DNA of 64,000 nucleotides from an uncultured Clostridia bacterium (GCA_947625865.1 CANQQD010000001.1:100465-164464), one strand, 5' to 3'. Positions 26,616 to 35,721 are shown, numbered from the stretch's first letter. Numbers and translations are program-made. The notes: generated from the sequence alone by a model not told the origin.

Positions 26616-29324
26616 TTACGCCTGCTTATATACGTAGCAGCTTATGGGGGTTATTTGTTGTGCGCCCGATAAACCGCTCTGTATTGCAGTCGCGCCGGCC
26701 TGTGTGCCGTTGATATAAAGATCCCAATTGCCCGTGAGGTTGAGGCTGTGCGCCGTTGTGCCCGCGTTGTAGACAATAAGCACCTTTTCGCTGCCGCTTT
26801 CGATCGTGAACGCCACGAACGCGCCGTCCTTTTGCACTATCTTGCAGGTTGTTGCCGTGATTTCGGCAAGGCGCAGCGTAGGGCAGGATTTGCGGAAGGC
26901 TATAAGCCCCTTGTAGTACTGCATCATCTGATATTCGTTTGAATTTTCGGTGAGAAGATCCCACTTAAGGTTGTTGACTTCGTCGGAAGCGTTGTAGCTG
27001 TTTTCGTTGTAGCTGCCGTCCTCGTTTATCTTGGCGCGGAGCATTTCCTCGCCCGCCTGCATGAACGGAACGCCCAATGAGGTTTGAATTATAGCCGCGG
27101 ACAGCCTGTTCTTTGCAAGCCTCGTTTCGAGAGTTGAGGCGTCGGTGCCGTCAACGTGGCATATCCTGTCCCAAAGGGTGTTGTTGTCGTGCGCGGAGCA
27201 ATAGTTTATAACGTTCGTGGGGCTTGCCGAGCTCCAGCTTGCGCTGTGGCCGCTGAACGCCGCATTTGCAAAGCCGCCCTGTACGCCGAAGAGCACTCTG
27301 CCGAGGTAGTCGGCTTTTGCGCCCGTTGCATAGCCCGCGTCGTTGATATCGAACACCGAGCCCTTTATTCCGTCGCGGATAACGTCGTTGAACATTGCCA
27401 CGCCGTTTTTATTGCTGCCGTTGAGCTTGCCTATGTTGTCGAGCTTGGCCTGCTCCTCGCCCGGAAGGGTGGAAGTGCCGCCCGTCCAGCCCTCGCCGTA
27501 GATGAGAGCGTGGGGGTTCTTCGCATGGACGGTGCTCTCAACCTCTTTCATTGTCTCTATGTCGTGCAGACCCATGAGGTCGAAGCGGAAGCCGTCGAGG
27601 TTGTACTCGTCAAGCCAGTAGTTCACCGAGTCGACTATGAATTTTTTGACCATCGAACGCTCGGAGGCTGTTTCGTTGCCGCAGCCCGAGCCGTTGGAAA
27701 GCACGCCGTTATTGTATCTGTAATAATAATTGGGAACTATCTTCGTAAAGTTGGAGTCCGCCGAGAACGTGTGGTTGTAAACGACGTCCATTATAACGCC
27801 TATGCCCGCGTTGTGCAGGGCCTGCACCATCTGTTTGTATTCGTTTACTCTCACCGCGCCGTTGGAGGGGTTTGAAGAATAGCTGCCCTCGGGCACGTTG
27901 TAGTTCTGAGGATCATAGCCCCAGTTGAACGCCGCGTCGGGATCGGATTCGTCCACGGAAGCATAGTCGTACGAGGGCAGAAGGTGAACGTGGGTTATGC
28001 CCAGCTCCTTCAGATAATCTATGCCCACGGGCTTGCCCGCAGCATTTTTAAGACCCGTCTTGGTGAACGCGAGATACTTGCCGCGCTCAGCTTCCGAAAG
28101 TCCGCTTATTTTATTTGAGAAGTCGCGTATATGTATTTCCCAAATGTTGGCGTCGGTGTAGTTGTTTACCTCGTAGCCGCCCGCATATTCGGTGAAATTC
28201 TCGTTCGTCCAGCCATCGGGGTCGGTCGTATCGAGATCGAGTATCATACCGCGCCTGCCGTTCATGCCCGCCGAACGCGCATAGGGGTCTACCGCCTCCT
28301 GCGCGCCCATCGAGGTCGTAACGGTGTAGGTATAATATTTGCCTACAAATTTTTCCTTGTTGTTTGCGTCGAAGCGGTCGCCCTCGTAGCTCCATACGCC
28401 CTTTTCACCCTTGACGAGAGGGAAGTGCGTTTTGCTCTCGCCCCATTCTCCGTCGCCGTAGATATTGAGAAGGACCTTGCTCGCAGTGGGAGCCCAGAGA
28501 CGGAAGGTGACCTTATCCGCGCCTATATCTACGCCCAACTCGCCGTTATAGGTGTACTGGCTTTCGAATTCCTCGCTCGAATAATATGTAGAGGGAACTA
28601 TGCCCGCGGGATCGTAGCCGTCTATGTTGAGAGTGTAGGGCCGGGAAATATCTATATCCTGCTTGGTCACTATCACGTTTTTGTTTGTGATACCCGCATA
28701 CTCCAGCTCCTTGCCGTCCGCGTCGAGTATGCGCACGTTTTCAAGCTTGTTCACGAGTATCTTGGGGTCGCTCATGGTGACCTGTATGTGCCTTAAATCG
28801 GTGATATCCGCAAGGGCTATGTAGCGCACGAGCTGCAGGGTCTTGCCGCCGTCCTCGCTCTCGTAGGAGCTGCCGTCGCCCGATTTGGTGTATATGACCG
28901 TGCTCTTCCCGCGCAGCGTCACCCATCTGTCGGCGTCGGTGCCGTCCTTTACGACCCCGTCCCATGCCGCAACGCCCGGCGCAGAGCAATTGGTCCTTAT
29001 TATGAACCCGACCTTTGCCGTCTCTTCGGGCACGTTGAGAATTACCTTGCCGCCGTACTCGCACTCGTGGAACAGAAGAGCCACGGCGTCGGCGTTGTCA
29101 TACCACATCCAGACGTCGCAGTCGCTGTAATCCCCGGAGCTGCGGTTCCAGTAGATAGTGAGCTGCCTGTAGCCGTCGGGGATCTCGAGAGTATACTCGT
29201 CCCCCGTCTGCTGTTCGCCGCCGTTTCCGCCGTCGTCGCCCGTATTCGCGGGTGCGCACGCGGCAAAAACAAACAACATTGAGAACAGTACGCAAAATAC
29301 TGCCCACAGTAGTTTCTTTTTCAT
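26616..29324 (-). CDS. pulA: Surface type I pullulanase lipoprotein (CBM41-like, CBM48, GH13_14)
   Basis: Extracellular, lipid-anchored debranching enzyme of 902 aa. Signal peptide with lipobox FAAC, a short Gly/Asp linker, then a CBM41/PUD-like starch-binding domain (DCDVWMWYDNADAVALLF, residues about 50-150). A CBM48-like domain around VTFRLWAPTASKVLLNIYG precedes the GH13 barrel. Hallmarks: FNWGYDPQNYNVPEGSYSS, GFRFDLMGLHDIE (nucleophile Asp), LIYGEGWTGG (Glu) and SAHDNNTLWDR (Asp). A C-terminal beta domain closes the protein. Start at the ATG at 29324, preceded by GGAGG; the track start at 29336 is 4 codons too long. Promoter with two TTTTCGAAAA operators, so probably repressed by the MalR-like LacI. 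Confidence 0.94.
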   Translation of the reverse strand: MKKKLLWAVFCVLFSMLFVFAACAPANTGDDGGNGGEQQTGDEYTLEIPDGYRQLTIYWNRSSGDYSDCDVWMWYDNADAVALLFHECEYGGKVILNVPEETAKVGFIIRTNCSAPGVAAWDGVVKDGTDADRWVTLRGKSTVIYTKSGDGSSYESEDGGKTLQLVRYIALADITDLRHIQVTMSDPKILVNKLENVRILDADGKELEYAGITNKNVIVTKQDIDISRPYTLNIDGYDPAGIVPSTYYSSEEFESQYTYNGELGVDIGADKVTFRLWAPTASKVLLNIYGDGEWGESKTHFPLVKGEKGVWSYEGDRFDANNKEKFVGKYYTYTVTTSMGAQEAVDPYARSAGMNGRRGMILDLDTTDPDGWTNENFTEYAGGYEVNNYTDANIWEIHIRDFSNKISGLSEAERGKYLAFTKTGLKNAAGKPVGIDYLKELGITHVHLLPSYDYASVDESDPDAAFNWGYDPQNYNVPEGSYSSNPSNGAVRVNEYKQMVQALHNAGIGVIMDVVYNHTFSADSNFTKIVPNYYYRYNNGVLSNGSGCGNETASERSMVKKFIVDSVNYWLDEYNLDGFRFDLMGLHDIETMKEVESTVHAKNPHALIYGEGWTGGTSTLPGEEQAKLDNIGKLNGSNKNGVAMFNDVIRDGIKGSVFDINDAGYATGAKADYLGRVLFGVQGGFANAAFSGHSASWSSASPTNVINYCSAHDNNTLWDRICHVDGTDASTLETRLAKNRLSAAIIQTSLGVPFMQAGEEMLRAKINEDGSYNENSYNASDEVNNLKWDLLTENSNEYQMMQYYKGLIAFRKSCPTLRLAEITATTCKIVQKDGAFVAFTIESGSEKVLIVYNAGTTAHSLNLTGNWDLYINGTQAGATAIQSGLSGAQQITPISCYVYKQA

Positions 29325-29389
29325 TTTTTCCTCCAAAAATGCCTTTATTTTTGTTTTATTATTTTTGTTCCTGAAATTATTTTCGCTTG

Positions 29390-29399
29390 TTTTCGAAAA
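29390..29399. promoter_or_regulatory. LacI-type operator TTTTCGAAAA (surface pullulanase)
   Basis: A perfect palindrome over the transcription start; 23 bp from the site at 29413, matching the malQ layout exactly. Confidence 0.8.
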
Positions 29400-29401
29400 T
29401 T

Positions 29402-29429
29402 ATTATATCACATTTTCGAAAGATGTCAA
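29402..29429 (-). promoter_or_regulatory. Surface pullulanase promoter with operator in the spacer
   Basis: On the minus strand TTGACA (29429-29424), a 16-nt spacer and TATAAT (29407-29402). The spacer contains TTTTCGAAAG (29413-29422). Confidence 0.88.
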
Positions 29430-29475
29430 GCGGTATTGTAAATATTTTTCAAAAAATGTTAAATATTTAAGCGGG

Positions 29476-29489
29476 GGTTTTCGAAAACC
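29476..29489. promoter_or_regulatory. Upstream LacI-type operator GGTTTTCGAAAACC
   Basis: A perfect 14-bp palindrome, about 60 bp upstream of the promoter; a possible remote site for DNA looping. Confidence 0.7.
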
Positions 29490-29615
29490 TTGCCGCAGGG
29501 GGTATAAACGCGCCCGCGCGCGCCCGTGCGGAAAACGGGCGCGCGCGGGCTCTCTGCGGGCGTGCCAAAAAATAAAACTTTATTCAAGGCGGTTCTGCCG
29601 CCCGTATAAGTCGCA

Positions 29616-29649
29616 TAAAAAAAGGCGCGCCCATGCCGCGGGTGCGCCG
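29616..29649 (-). terminator. Terminator of MATE gene
   Basis: In the minus direction GGCGCACCC, a 7-nt loop, GGGCGCGCC, then TTTTTTT. Confidence 0.88.
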
Positions 29650-29687
29650 TTACTTATATTCTGCCGCCAAAAGCGAAACTGCTCTTC

Positions 29688-31067
29688 CTACTGCAAGAGG
29701 CGGCTTTTGGGTCTCCATTTTCCCGAAAGAAATACTGCCGTGAAGCTTATAAAAAGGAATATATTGTGGGCTATCATGCAGCCCCAAGCCGAGATAAGCC
29801 CGTAGCTTAAAAGCCTGACGAACACGAACGTGCCGGCTATCCTTATCCCCCACATGCCCAGAACATTGAAGACAAATGGCGTTTTTGTGTTGCCCACGCC
29901 CTGTATTACCCCCTCGAGGACTATGGCTATGCCGTAGAATGGCTCCGAGAGCGCGACCATTTTCAAAACCGCCGAACACAGACTCAGCACCGCGTAATCG
30001 CCCGAAAACAGCCCCGCAAGATAGGGCGCGGTGAAAAAGAGCGCGCCGCCCGAGACCGCCATCAGCGCAAATTCGGCAATTGTGGTGGTTTTGACCAGCG
30101 ACTTCAGCTTTTTATCGTCCCCCGCGCCCCATGCGTTGCCGGCGATTGTCGCCGCCGCCGTCTGCATGCCCCAGCCGGGGATGTAGAACGCCGACTCGAC
30201 GGTGTTGGCCACGGTGTGCGCCGCCGACGAAATCTCGCCCAGCGAATTTATCATGGAGGCAAACGCCACATATCCGAACGAAATCAAGAAACGCTGCACC
30301 ATGTTGGGAAAAGCCACTTTGAGGCAGGGCTTTAAAACGGACATGTCGGGCTTTATGCTGTAACCTTTAAAGGAGATCCTCTTGTGCCTGTACAGGGCGG
30401 CGGTCACCAATATCCCGCCCAGAGCGTATGCGGCTGCGCTCGCCGCGGCGGCGCCGTTTATGCCCCAGCCCGCGCCGTGCAAAACGACCTCGCCGCCGAA
30501 AATCACCGCGGTGCGCGTGGGATATATGAGAAAATAATTGAGTATTATATTCAACACATTCACCGCAAGCCCGGCGAACATGGGCGTCTTTGTGTCGCCT
30601 GCGGCGCGCAGAACGGTGCCGAAGATTATGTTCGCCGCGCGGAAGAGCATTGTGGAGTAGAGTATCAGAAAATATCCCGAAGCCGCCGAACGTATCTGGG
30701 GATCCACCTGCATCCAGACGGGCACGAAAGGGCTCAGCCCCGTTGCGAGAACGGTGAAGGCGACGCCCGAGACGAGCACGGCGAGCACGGACTGGGCAGA
30801 GGCGCGGCGGGCGTTCTCCCCGTCTCCCTTGCCGAACGCCTGCGAAATGTACGCCAAAAAGCCCACGCCGAGCGCGGACAGAGTGCTGCCGAGCAGCCAG
30901 TTTACCGTGGACGTGGAGCCGACGGCGGCGGTCGCGCCCGTGCCGAGCGTGCCGACCATCGCCGTATCTATATACTGCACCGCAGTCTGCATGAGCTGTT
31001 CGAGCATGGTGGGCCATGCGAGGGACGCCACGAGCCACAGCATTTTACGGGATGAGCTTTTTTCCAT
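29688..31067 (-). CDS. MATE-family multidrug/cation exporter
   Basis: Twelve-helix membrane exporter of about 459 aa, probably driving out cationic compounds with an ion gradient. The MATE signature is visible in ASLAWPTMLEQLMQTAVQYIDTAMVGTLG near the N terminus and again in the second half (PNMVQRFLISFGYVAFASMINSLGE), reflecting the two-bundle fold. Length is normal. The start is GTG at 31073 or ATG at 31067. The -10 box (TATAAT) sits only 9 nt before the ATG and 3 nt before the GTG, so I prefer the ATG and a leaderless or near-leaderless mRNA. Substrate unknown. Stands alone between the starch locus and the lipid genes. Confidence 0.9.
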   Translation of the reverse strand: MEKSSSRKMLWLVASLAWPTMLEQLMQTAVQYIDTAMVGTLGTGATAAVGSTSTVNWLLGSTLSALGVGFLAYISQAFGKGDGENARRASAQSVLAVLVSGVAFTVLATGLSPFVPVWMQVDPQIRSAASGYFLILYSTMLFRAANIIFGTVLRAAGDTKTPMFAGLAVNVLNIILNYFLIYPTRTAVIFGGEVVLHGAGWGINGAAAASAAAYALGGILVTAALYRHKRISFKGYSIKPDMSVLKPCLKVAFPNMVQRFLISFGYVAFASMINSLGEISSAAHTVANTVESAFYIPGWGMQTAAATIAGNAWGAGDDKKLKSLVKTTTIAEFALMAVSGGALFFTAPYLAGLFSGDYAVLSLCSAVLKMVALSEPFYGIAIVLEGVIQGVGNTKTPFVFNVLGMWGIRIAGTFVFVRLLSYGLISAWGCMIAHNIFLFISFTAVFLSGKWRPKSRLLQ

Positions 31068-31073
31068 TTCCAC

Positions 31074-31105
31074 TATATTATATCAGCGGGCGGGGCAAAG
31101 TCAAA
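31074..31105 (-). promoter_or_regulatory. MATE gene promoter, leaderless geometry
   Basis: TTGACT, a 16-nt spacer and TATAAT on the minus strand, with the -10 box 9 nt from the ATG at 31067 and no Shine-Dalgarno sequence between. Coordinates are approximate within a few bases. Confidence 0.75.
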
Positions 31106-31130
31106 ACAAATCGGCAGAAAACGCATGAAA

Positions 31131-31168
31131 AAAGGCGCGCCCGCAGCTTTACGCGGGCGCGCCCGTTC
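31131..31168 (-). terminator. Terminator of acyltransferase gene
   Basis: Minus-strand stem GGGCGCGCCCGC with GCGGGCGCGCC and a short loop, followed by TTTTTT. Confidence 0.88.
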
Positions 31169-31199
31169 ATTATGGTTTATTTTAAATATTCCAAATGAT

Positions 31200-31997
31200 T
31201 TATTTGAGATATTCCAAGGGCTTGCCGTAAACCTCCTCGTAGCGCTCCCTCCATTCCCCTTCGGCGGCTCTTCTCATCTCCTCCGCCGCCTGACGCGCGG
31301 GCAGCGAAGGATCGGCGTAGACGGGAGGCAATATGTGTACGCACAGCCTCTTTATTCTGCCTTTTTTGGTTTTTGAAAAGGTGCAGAACAGCGGCAGTAC
31401 GGGCACATTGAACTTTACCGCATACCTGAACGCCCCGTCCTTCATTGGTCTGGGCTTTTGATATCCCCACCACATCGAGTGCTCGGGATAAAAGTTTATC
31501 AACTTGCCCCTTTTTAAAAGTCTCCCCATCTCGGCGTTGAGGTGTCGCATGGCGGCAAGGTCGGAGCTGAAGGGCAGCGTTCCGCCGTGGCGGACTATGT
31601 GCCCGCCCGCGCCCGCCTTGTTGTTCCACGGCGCGAGGGTGTGGTAGGAGCGAAAGTTACCCACCGCCCCGCGCACGAAAAGGGTATCGACATAGTGGAA
31701 ATGGTTGCAGACGGTTATAGCTCCCTGCTTTTTAAGCGCCTTGAGGTTTTCCTTGCCCACCGTCCTGCAGCCGAAGTATACCTTTGCGTACAGTCTGCCC
31801 ACGGTGGCGAGTATGCACCGCCAGAAGCCCGTTTCTATCCTGTCGTACCACTTCTGCCTGTACCTGTAATTCCCGTCGGGCATCGTCCAGCCGTCGCCCC
31901 ACGCTATGGTCTCCCAGCCGAACCGTCCGCCCCGCTCGAGAGCCTCGTGCACGCCCTCTATCACTTCGTTTTTTGTTCTCTTCGGTTTATTCGTCAC
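31200..31997 (-). CDS. PlsC-like 1-acylglycerol-3-phosphate acyltransferase
   Basis: 265-aa acyltransferase, probably adding acyl chains to a glycerolipid or glycolipid at the membrane. The NHX4D catalytic motif reads NHFHYVD (residues about 97-103). The second conserved block is YPEHSMWW, a variant of the usual FPEGTRS, with His in place of Gly, and KPRPMKDGAFRYA follows. The start is GTG at 31997, within the 11-nt overlap with the glycosyltransferase gene, and GAGAGG lies upstream, so the two are translationally coupled. The variant second motif suggests a specialised substrate. Family call good, substrate unknown. Confidence 0.85.
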   Translation of the reverse strand: MTNKPKRTKNEVIEGVHEALERGGRFGWETIAWGDGWTMPDGNYRYRQKWYDRIETGFWRCILATVGRLYAKVYFGCRTVGKENLKALKKQGAITVCNHFHYVDTLFVRGAVGNFRSYHTLAPWNNKAGAGGHIVRHGGTLPFSSDLAAMRHLNAEMGRLLKRGKLINFYPEHSMWWGYQKPRPMKDGAFRYAVKFNVPVLPLFCTFSKTKKGRIKRLCVHILPPVYADPSLPARQAAEEMRRAAEGEWRERYEEVYGKPLEYLK

Positions 31998-33258
31998 GGA
32001 CTATCCTCTCGGTCTGCCGCCATACGGGCGCGGCGTTGGAATATACCCTTATCAGAGCCACGACGTACACGGGCACGTATTTGAGCATGTACAGCGGATT
32101 ATAGAGCACGGCGAAGAATCTCTCCGCCGCGGTTATCCTCTTAAAAGAACCATACTGCGCAACGACGCACATCACGCCGAAGATATGCAGTATAAGATAG
32201 AGCGCGCCGAGCGGCATGACCGTTAAAAGGAGCAGGGCGTAAAGCCATCTTATGTTGCCCATGTGGAAATAATATATTGCCAGCGCGCCGCCCGCGAGGG
32301 CTGCCGCCGCCGTTGCGATCATAAACAAGAAGTAGGGCGTCAGCCCGAAGAAATACTCCGTTTCGCCGGGCGCCAGCTTGCGTTTTGCGGCGTTTTTGCG
32401 TATTTCGGACTTATATTTTCTGTCGCACTGCTTGTACCCTGTGAGCCAGCGCACCCGCCGCCTGAAGTCCTCGGCTGCGCCCGTCGCCTCCTCGGTGTAG
32501 AGCAGGGCGTAGGGATAGTAATAAGAGGTATAGCCCTTGAGCAGGCTCTCTAACTTCAGCTCGTAGTCCTCGGTGACCGTGCGGAAGTTCCACCCTCCGC
32601 CGTCCTTTATTATCCTCGCCGAAACCACCATTCCCTGCCCGCAGATATTGAGGGGCATGCCCTTCCTCTGGCGGTAGAGGTTGCCGAAGTCGTCCACGGC
32701 GGGATAGGTTATCGCCGCACAGTTGGAGATTACCGAGCGGCTTCTTTTGCCGTATAAAAAATTTTTCGCGGTCTTGCGGGGTATAACTATGTCCGCGCCG
32801 CCCTCCAGCGCGTTGTTTATCTCGGTCAGATAGTCCCTGTCCATAATTCCGTCCGCGTCCACCACGGCATAGGCGTCGTACTTTTCGGTAAATCCGGCTT
32901 CACGTCCCGCAAAAAAACCGTACAAAGCGTCGCCCTTGCAACGCTGCTCGGGCACCACCGCCACGTGCGCCCCGAAGCCCGCCGCTATCCCCAAAGTAGG
33001 GTCGTCCGCATCCTTGATTATCACGAACACGTCGAAAAACTCCCTGTCGTAGCTCTGCCGGGCTATTGACTCCAAAAGATCGCCGATCACGCGGCTCTCG
33101 CCGCGGGCGGGCACCAGCACGGCTATGCGCCGCTTTTTTGCGGCGGTGCGGCGGGGAAACCTTTTGAACGCCAGCCTGAACCCGGCAAGACGGGGCAAAT
33201 ACATTATGAGCGTCAGCGCTGCCAACGCGATATATACGGCTAAAAATATCTCTATCAT
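31987..33258 (-). CDS. Family 2 glycosyltransferase, membrane-anchored
   Basis: 423-aa processive-type glycosyltransferase. An N-terminal membrane helix (IALAALTLIMYL) is followed by the GT-A domain: VLVPARGESRVIGDLLESI, the nucleotide-sugar site DADG in YAVVDADGIMD, and a TEDYELKLESLL block (about residues 210-220) followed by RRRVRWLTGYKQCDRKYK, close to the QXXRW motif. Two or three C-terminal membrane segments close the protein. Overlaps the PlsC-like gene by 11 nt. The pair looks like a two-step membrane glycolipid or cell-envelope pathway, which is inference. GGAG precedes the ATG at 33258; divergent from bioY. Confidence 0.88.
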   Translation of the reverse strand: MIEIFLAVYIALAALTLIMYLPRLAGFRLAFKRFPRRTAAKKRRIAVLVPARGESRVIGDLLESIARQSYDREFFDVFVIIKDADDPTLGIAAGFGAHVAVVPEQRCKGDALYGFFAGREAGFTEKYDAYAVVDADGIMDRDYLTEINNALEGGADIVIPRKTAKNFLYGKRSRSVISNCAAITYPAVDDFGNLYRQRKGMPLNICGQGMVVSARIIKDGGGWNFRTVTEDYELKLESLLKGYTSYYYPYALLYTEEATGAAEDFRRRVRWLTGYKQCDRKYKSEIRKNAAKRKLAPGETEYFFGLTPYFLFMIATAAAALAGGALAIYYFHMGNIRWLYALLLLTVMPLGALYLILHIFGVMCVVAQYGSFKRITAAERFFAVLYNPLYMLKYVPVYVVALIRVYSNAAPVWRQTERIVRDE

Positions 33259-33355
33259 CGTGAGCTCCGCAGGCTATGTAATTTTTATAGCATTTTTTAC
33301 ACGGTTTGTCAACAATTTATATGACATTTTGGCTCCGCCGTCGCCCTTCGGGAAG

Positions 33356-33384
33356 TTGCAAAACGCAAAAAAAGGTGATATACT
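33356..33384 (+). promoter_or_regulatory. bioY promoter
   Basis: TTGCAA, a 17-nt spacer and TATACT. The leader of about 25 nt contains GGGAGA before the ATG at 33416. No BirA-type palindrome was recognised. Confidence 0.75.
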
Positions 33385-33415
33385 CAACATATATCGACAT
33401 TTCGGGAGAATAATT

Positions 33416-34006
33416 ATGAAAAGGCGCGTCGCTTCGGACATTGCGCTCACAGGCTTATTCACCGCGGTCATCACGGTGTGCGCGTGGATCTCGGTGCCAT
33501 TCACCGTGCCGTTCACGCTGCAGACCTTCGGGATATTCCTTACAGTAGGCGTGCTCGGCGGCAGGCGCGGCACGATATCCGTGCTCTGTTATCTGCTCCT
33601 CGGAGCTGTGGGGCTGCCCGTGTTCGCCGGCTTCAAGGGAGGCGCAGCCGCGCTTTTCGGGGCAACCGGCGGATATATCTTCGGTTTTTTGTTCTCCGCG
33701 CTCATAATGTGGGCGGCGGAAACGGTATTCGGGGGAAGCGCGCGCGTTACCGCTCTGTCCGCAGCCGCGGGGCTTATACTCTGCTATATTTCCGGCACTG
33801 CATGGTTTATGGCAGTCTACGGCGGCGGCTCGGGCACAAGCTTGGGCGCCGCGCTTATGATGTGCGTGGTCCCCTATATCGTCCCCGACATACTCAAGAT
33901 AATTATTGCCATGATTCTGAGAAAAAGACTTTTGAAATACGTGCCCGCCCCTGCGTTCTCCCGCCGGCCGTCTGAAAGCGGAAAAACGCGGGGAAGCGAC
34001 AGATAA
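33416..34006 (+). CDS. bioY: BioY biotin transporter substrate-binding subunit
   Basis: S component of an ECF-type biotin importer, 196 aa, with five or six membrane helices. Family features: VPFTVPFTLQTFGIFL and GGRRGTISVLCYLLLGAVGLPVFAGFKGG, close to the conserved BioY signature, then ATGGYIFGF and VPYIVPDILKIIIAMIL near the C terminus. The track start at 33125 lies in divergent promoter DNA; the ATG at 33416 has GGGAGA at the right distance and matches the family N terminus. Energising subunits are not nearby, so a shared ECF module elsewhere is assumed. Ends at a strong terminator. Confidence 0.95.
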   Translation: MKRRVASDIALTGLFTAVITVCAWISVPFTVPFTLQTFGIFLTVGVLGGRRGTISVLCYLLLGAVGLPVFAGFKGGAAALFGATGGYIFGFLFSALIMWAAETVFGGSARVTALSAAAGLILCYISGTAWFMAVYGGGSGTSLGAALMMCVVPYIVPDILKIIIAMILRKRLLKYVPAPAFSRRPSESGKTRGSDR

Positions 34007-34047
34007 AAAGCCCGCCGCCGTGCTTTTGCACCGGCGGCGGGCTTTTT
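34005..34047. terminator. Bidirectional terminator between bioY and AEC gene
   Basis: AAAAAGCCCGCCGCCG and CGGCGGCGGGCTTTTTT form a long GC stem with U-tracts on both strands, between convergent genes. Confidence 0.93.
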
Positions 34048-34101
34048 TACCGTGACTGCGGTTACGCTTGTAAAACCGCATACAGGTATGCATTTTTCAA
34101 A

Positions 34102-35169
34102 TCATACGGCGAGCAGACCCATCGACATAAGAATGACCGTGATAATGAAGATGGTAAGTATGGAGCATATGCTCGTCCACACCACGAGTTGGGTGGCAAG
34201 TTGCTCGTCGTTCTTCATTTCGGCAGCCATAATGGCGCTGGATACAGCCACGGGCGAGGCGAACAGCGCCACGAGCGCGGGGAACTCGGCGGGTCCGAGG
34301 GGCAGAATGTTCGTGTAACGGCTGAGGAGCGCCGCAACGCCTATCCCGAGCAACGGGGCTATGACTATGCGCCAGCCCGTGCCGACAACAATCTCCTTCA
34401 GCATGCCCTTCACCGCAGAAAACTCAAATTGTCCGCCCAAAACTATCAGCGCGAACGGCGAGGCGATGTTTTTCAGCTGGCTCAACGCCGTATATAAGAA
34501 GGTCAGTTGGTTTTTTAAGGTGAACACCGCGCTGCCCCATATAGCCGTCTCGGCGGCGCGGAGCCCGAGAAATACAAGCCCGGCGCATACGCCTATTATG
34601 AGCGGGTTTGTGACTATCCCCAAAAGCACGCCCTTTACGCTGTGCCCGCGGGTCCCCTTAAGAGCTTCGCCTTGCTCTGCCGCCGTCCCGCCGTCTGGCT
34701 CCTTGCCCGCGAATATCGTCAGGGATATTACGGCTAAAATATTGAAAAGCGGTATGGAAAACGCCTGCAGGAGCGCAACCGTTGCGCCTGCCGCGGTGTT
34801 GCCGCCGGCGAGGGACGCCGCGAGCGAGGTGCCGATAATGGCAAAATTACTGCGGAAGGTGCACTGCAATATAACCCCGCGCCTCCCGGGCTTTTTCGTG
34901 GTGAGGATGCAGGTCATAAGACCTAAGCCGAATATTACGAGTATGGCGGCAAGGGCGTACAGGATAAGGTCCCAGCGGAACGCCGACCAGTCCGAGTCGT
35001 AAATATTCATGAACAGCATAATGGGCAGCAGAACCTTGAATACGAGCTTGTTGCCGGTTTTTAAAAAGTCCTTCGAGAGGAATTTGACGCGCTTTAAAAT
35101 ATAGCCCAGTACTATGAGCAATATTATGGGCAAAATGGCGTTTATTGCCGTCAGAATTATTTTCCCCAT
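34102..35169 (-). CDS. AEC-family (auxin efflux carrier-like) transporter
   Basis: 355-aa membrane transporter of the AEC/malate permease group, with about ten hydrophobic helices. Typical start ILPIILLIVLGYILKRVKFLSKDFLKTGNKLVFKVLLPIMLF. Conserved features include RSNFAIIGTSLA and, near the C terminus, FASPVAVSSAIMAAEM with DEQLATQLVVWTSICSILTIF. I use the ATG at 35169 (GGAGG upstream), not 35208. Substrates of this family include dicarboxylates and amino acids; none can be assigned here. A TTGACA/TAAATT promoter lies upstream. Confidence 0.9.
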   Translation of the reverse strand: MGKIILTAINAILPIILLIVLGYILKRVKFLSKDFLKTGNKLVFKVLLPIMLFMNIYDSDWSAFRWDLILYALAAILVIFGLGLMTCILTTKKPGRRGVILQCTFRSNFAIIGTSLAASLAGGNTAAGATVALLQAFSIPLFNILAVISLTIFAGKEPDGGTAAEQGEALKGTRGHSVKGVLLGIVTNPLIIGVCAGLVFLGLRAAETAIWGSAVFTLKNQLTFLYTALSQLKNIASPFALIVLGGQFEFSAVKGMLKEIVVGTGWRIVIAPLLGIGVAALLSRYTNILPLGPAEFPALVALFASPVAVSSAIMAAEMKNDEQLATQLVVWTSICSILTIFIITVILMSMGLLAV

Positions 35170-35186
35170 GCTCCGCCTCCGTCTGT

Positions 35187-35215
35187 AATTTAACACACCC
35201 CGCCCCAAATGTCAA
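35187..35215 (-). promoter_or_regulatory. AEC gene promoter
   Basis: TTGACA (35215-35210), a 17-nt spacer and TAAATT (35192-35187) on the minus strand, with a short leader containing GGAGG. Confidence 0.8.
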
Positions 35216-35305
35216 GCGGCGTGTCGCTTGACCCGGGTATCTTAATTGCGGGAGCGGTAGACGAAGGCTATCGCACGTCAAACGGCGGCGTGTCGCCGCG
35301 GACGG

Positions 35306-35457
35306 GTTGTCCGTGGGACAACGTTAAATACTCGCTGCGCTCGTGCTAAATACGCCTTTCGGCGTGTTAAATATTTGCTACGCAAATGTTAAATATCGGC
35401 TGCGCCGACGTGAAATATTGCACTTTGTGCAATGTTGTGGTGAAGATTATAAGAAAT
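35306..35457 (+). repeat. Micro-hairpin array, copy C1
   Basis: Successive short stems joined by TTAAATA-type linkers: GTTGTCC-GTG-GGACAAC, ACGCC-TTTC-GGCGT, ATTTGC-TAC-GCAAAT, ATCGGC-TGC-GCCGA, ATTGCAC-TTT-GTGCAAT, then a fixed tail GTTGTGGTGAAGATTATAAG. Function unknown. Confidence 0.85.
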
Positions 35458-35482
35458 AGGTTTTTCTATACCCTCCACTCCT

Positions 35483-35536
35483 TGCCCTCTTCCGTCGCCG
35501 ACGGGGGAGGGTGGCGACGTAGTCGTCGGGTGGGAG
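35483..35536 (+). repeat. REP-like two-stem element, copy C1
   Basis: Stem 2 is GCGAC-GTA-GTCGT. Confidence 0.85.
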
Positions 35537-35548
35537 CGCCGCTGACGT

Positions 35549-35721
35549 GTTGTCCGCGGGACAACGGTAAATACTCGCTGCGCTCGCGCCTATACGCCTT
35601 GCAGCGCGTTAAATACTCGCTCCGCTCGTGATAAATATTTGCTGCACAAATGTTAAATATCGGCTCCGCCGATGTGAAATATTGCACTTTGTGCAATGTT
35701 GTGGTGAAGATTATAAGAAAT
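35549..35721 (+). repeat. Micro-hairpin array, copy C2
   Basis: Same order of stems as C1; GTTGTCC loop is GCG, ATCGGC loop is TCC with the arm changed to restore GCCGAT, and ATTTGC-TGC-ACAAAT has one mismatch. Ends in the same fixed tail. Confidence 0.85.
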
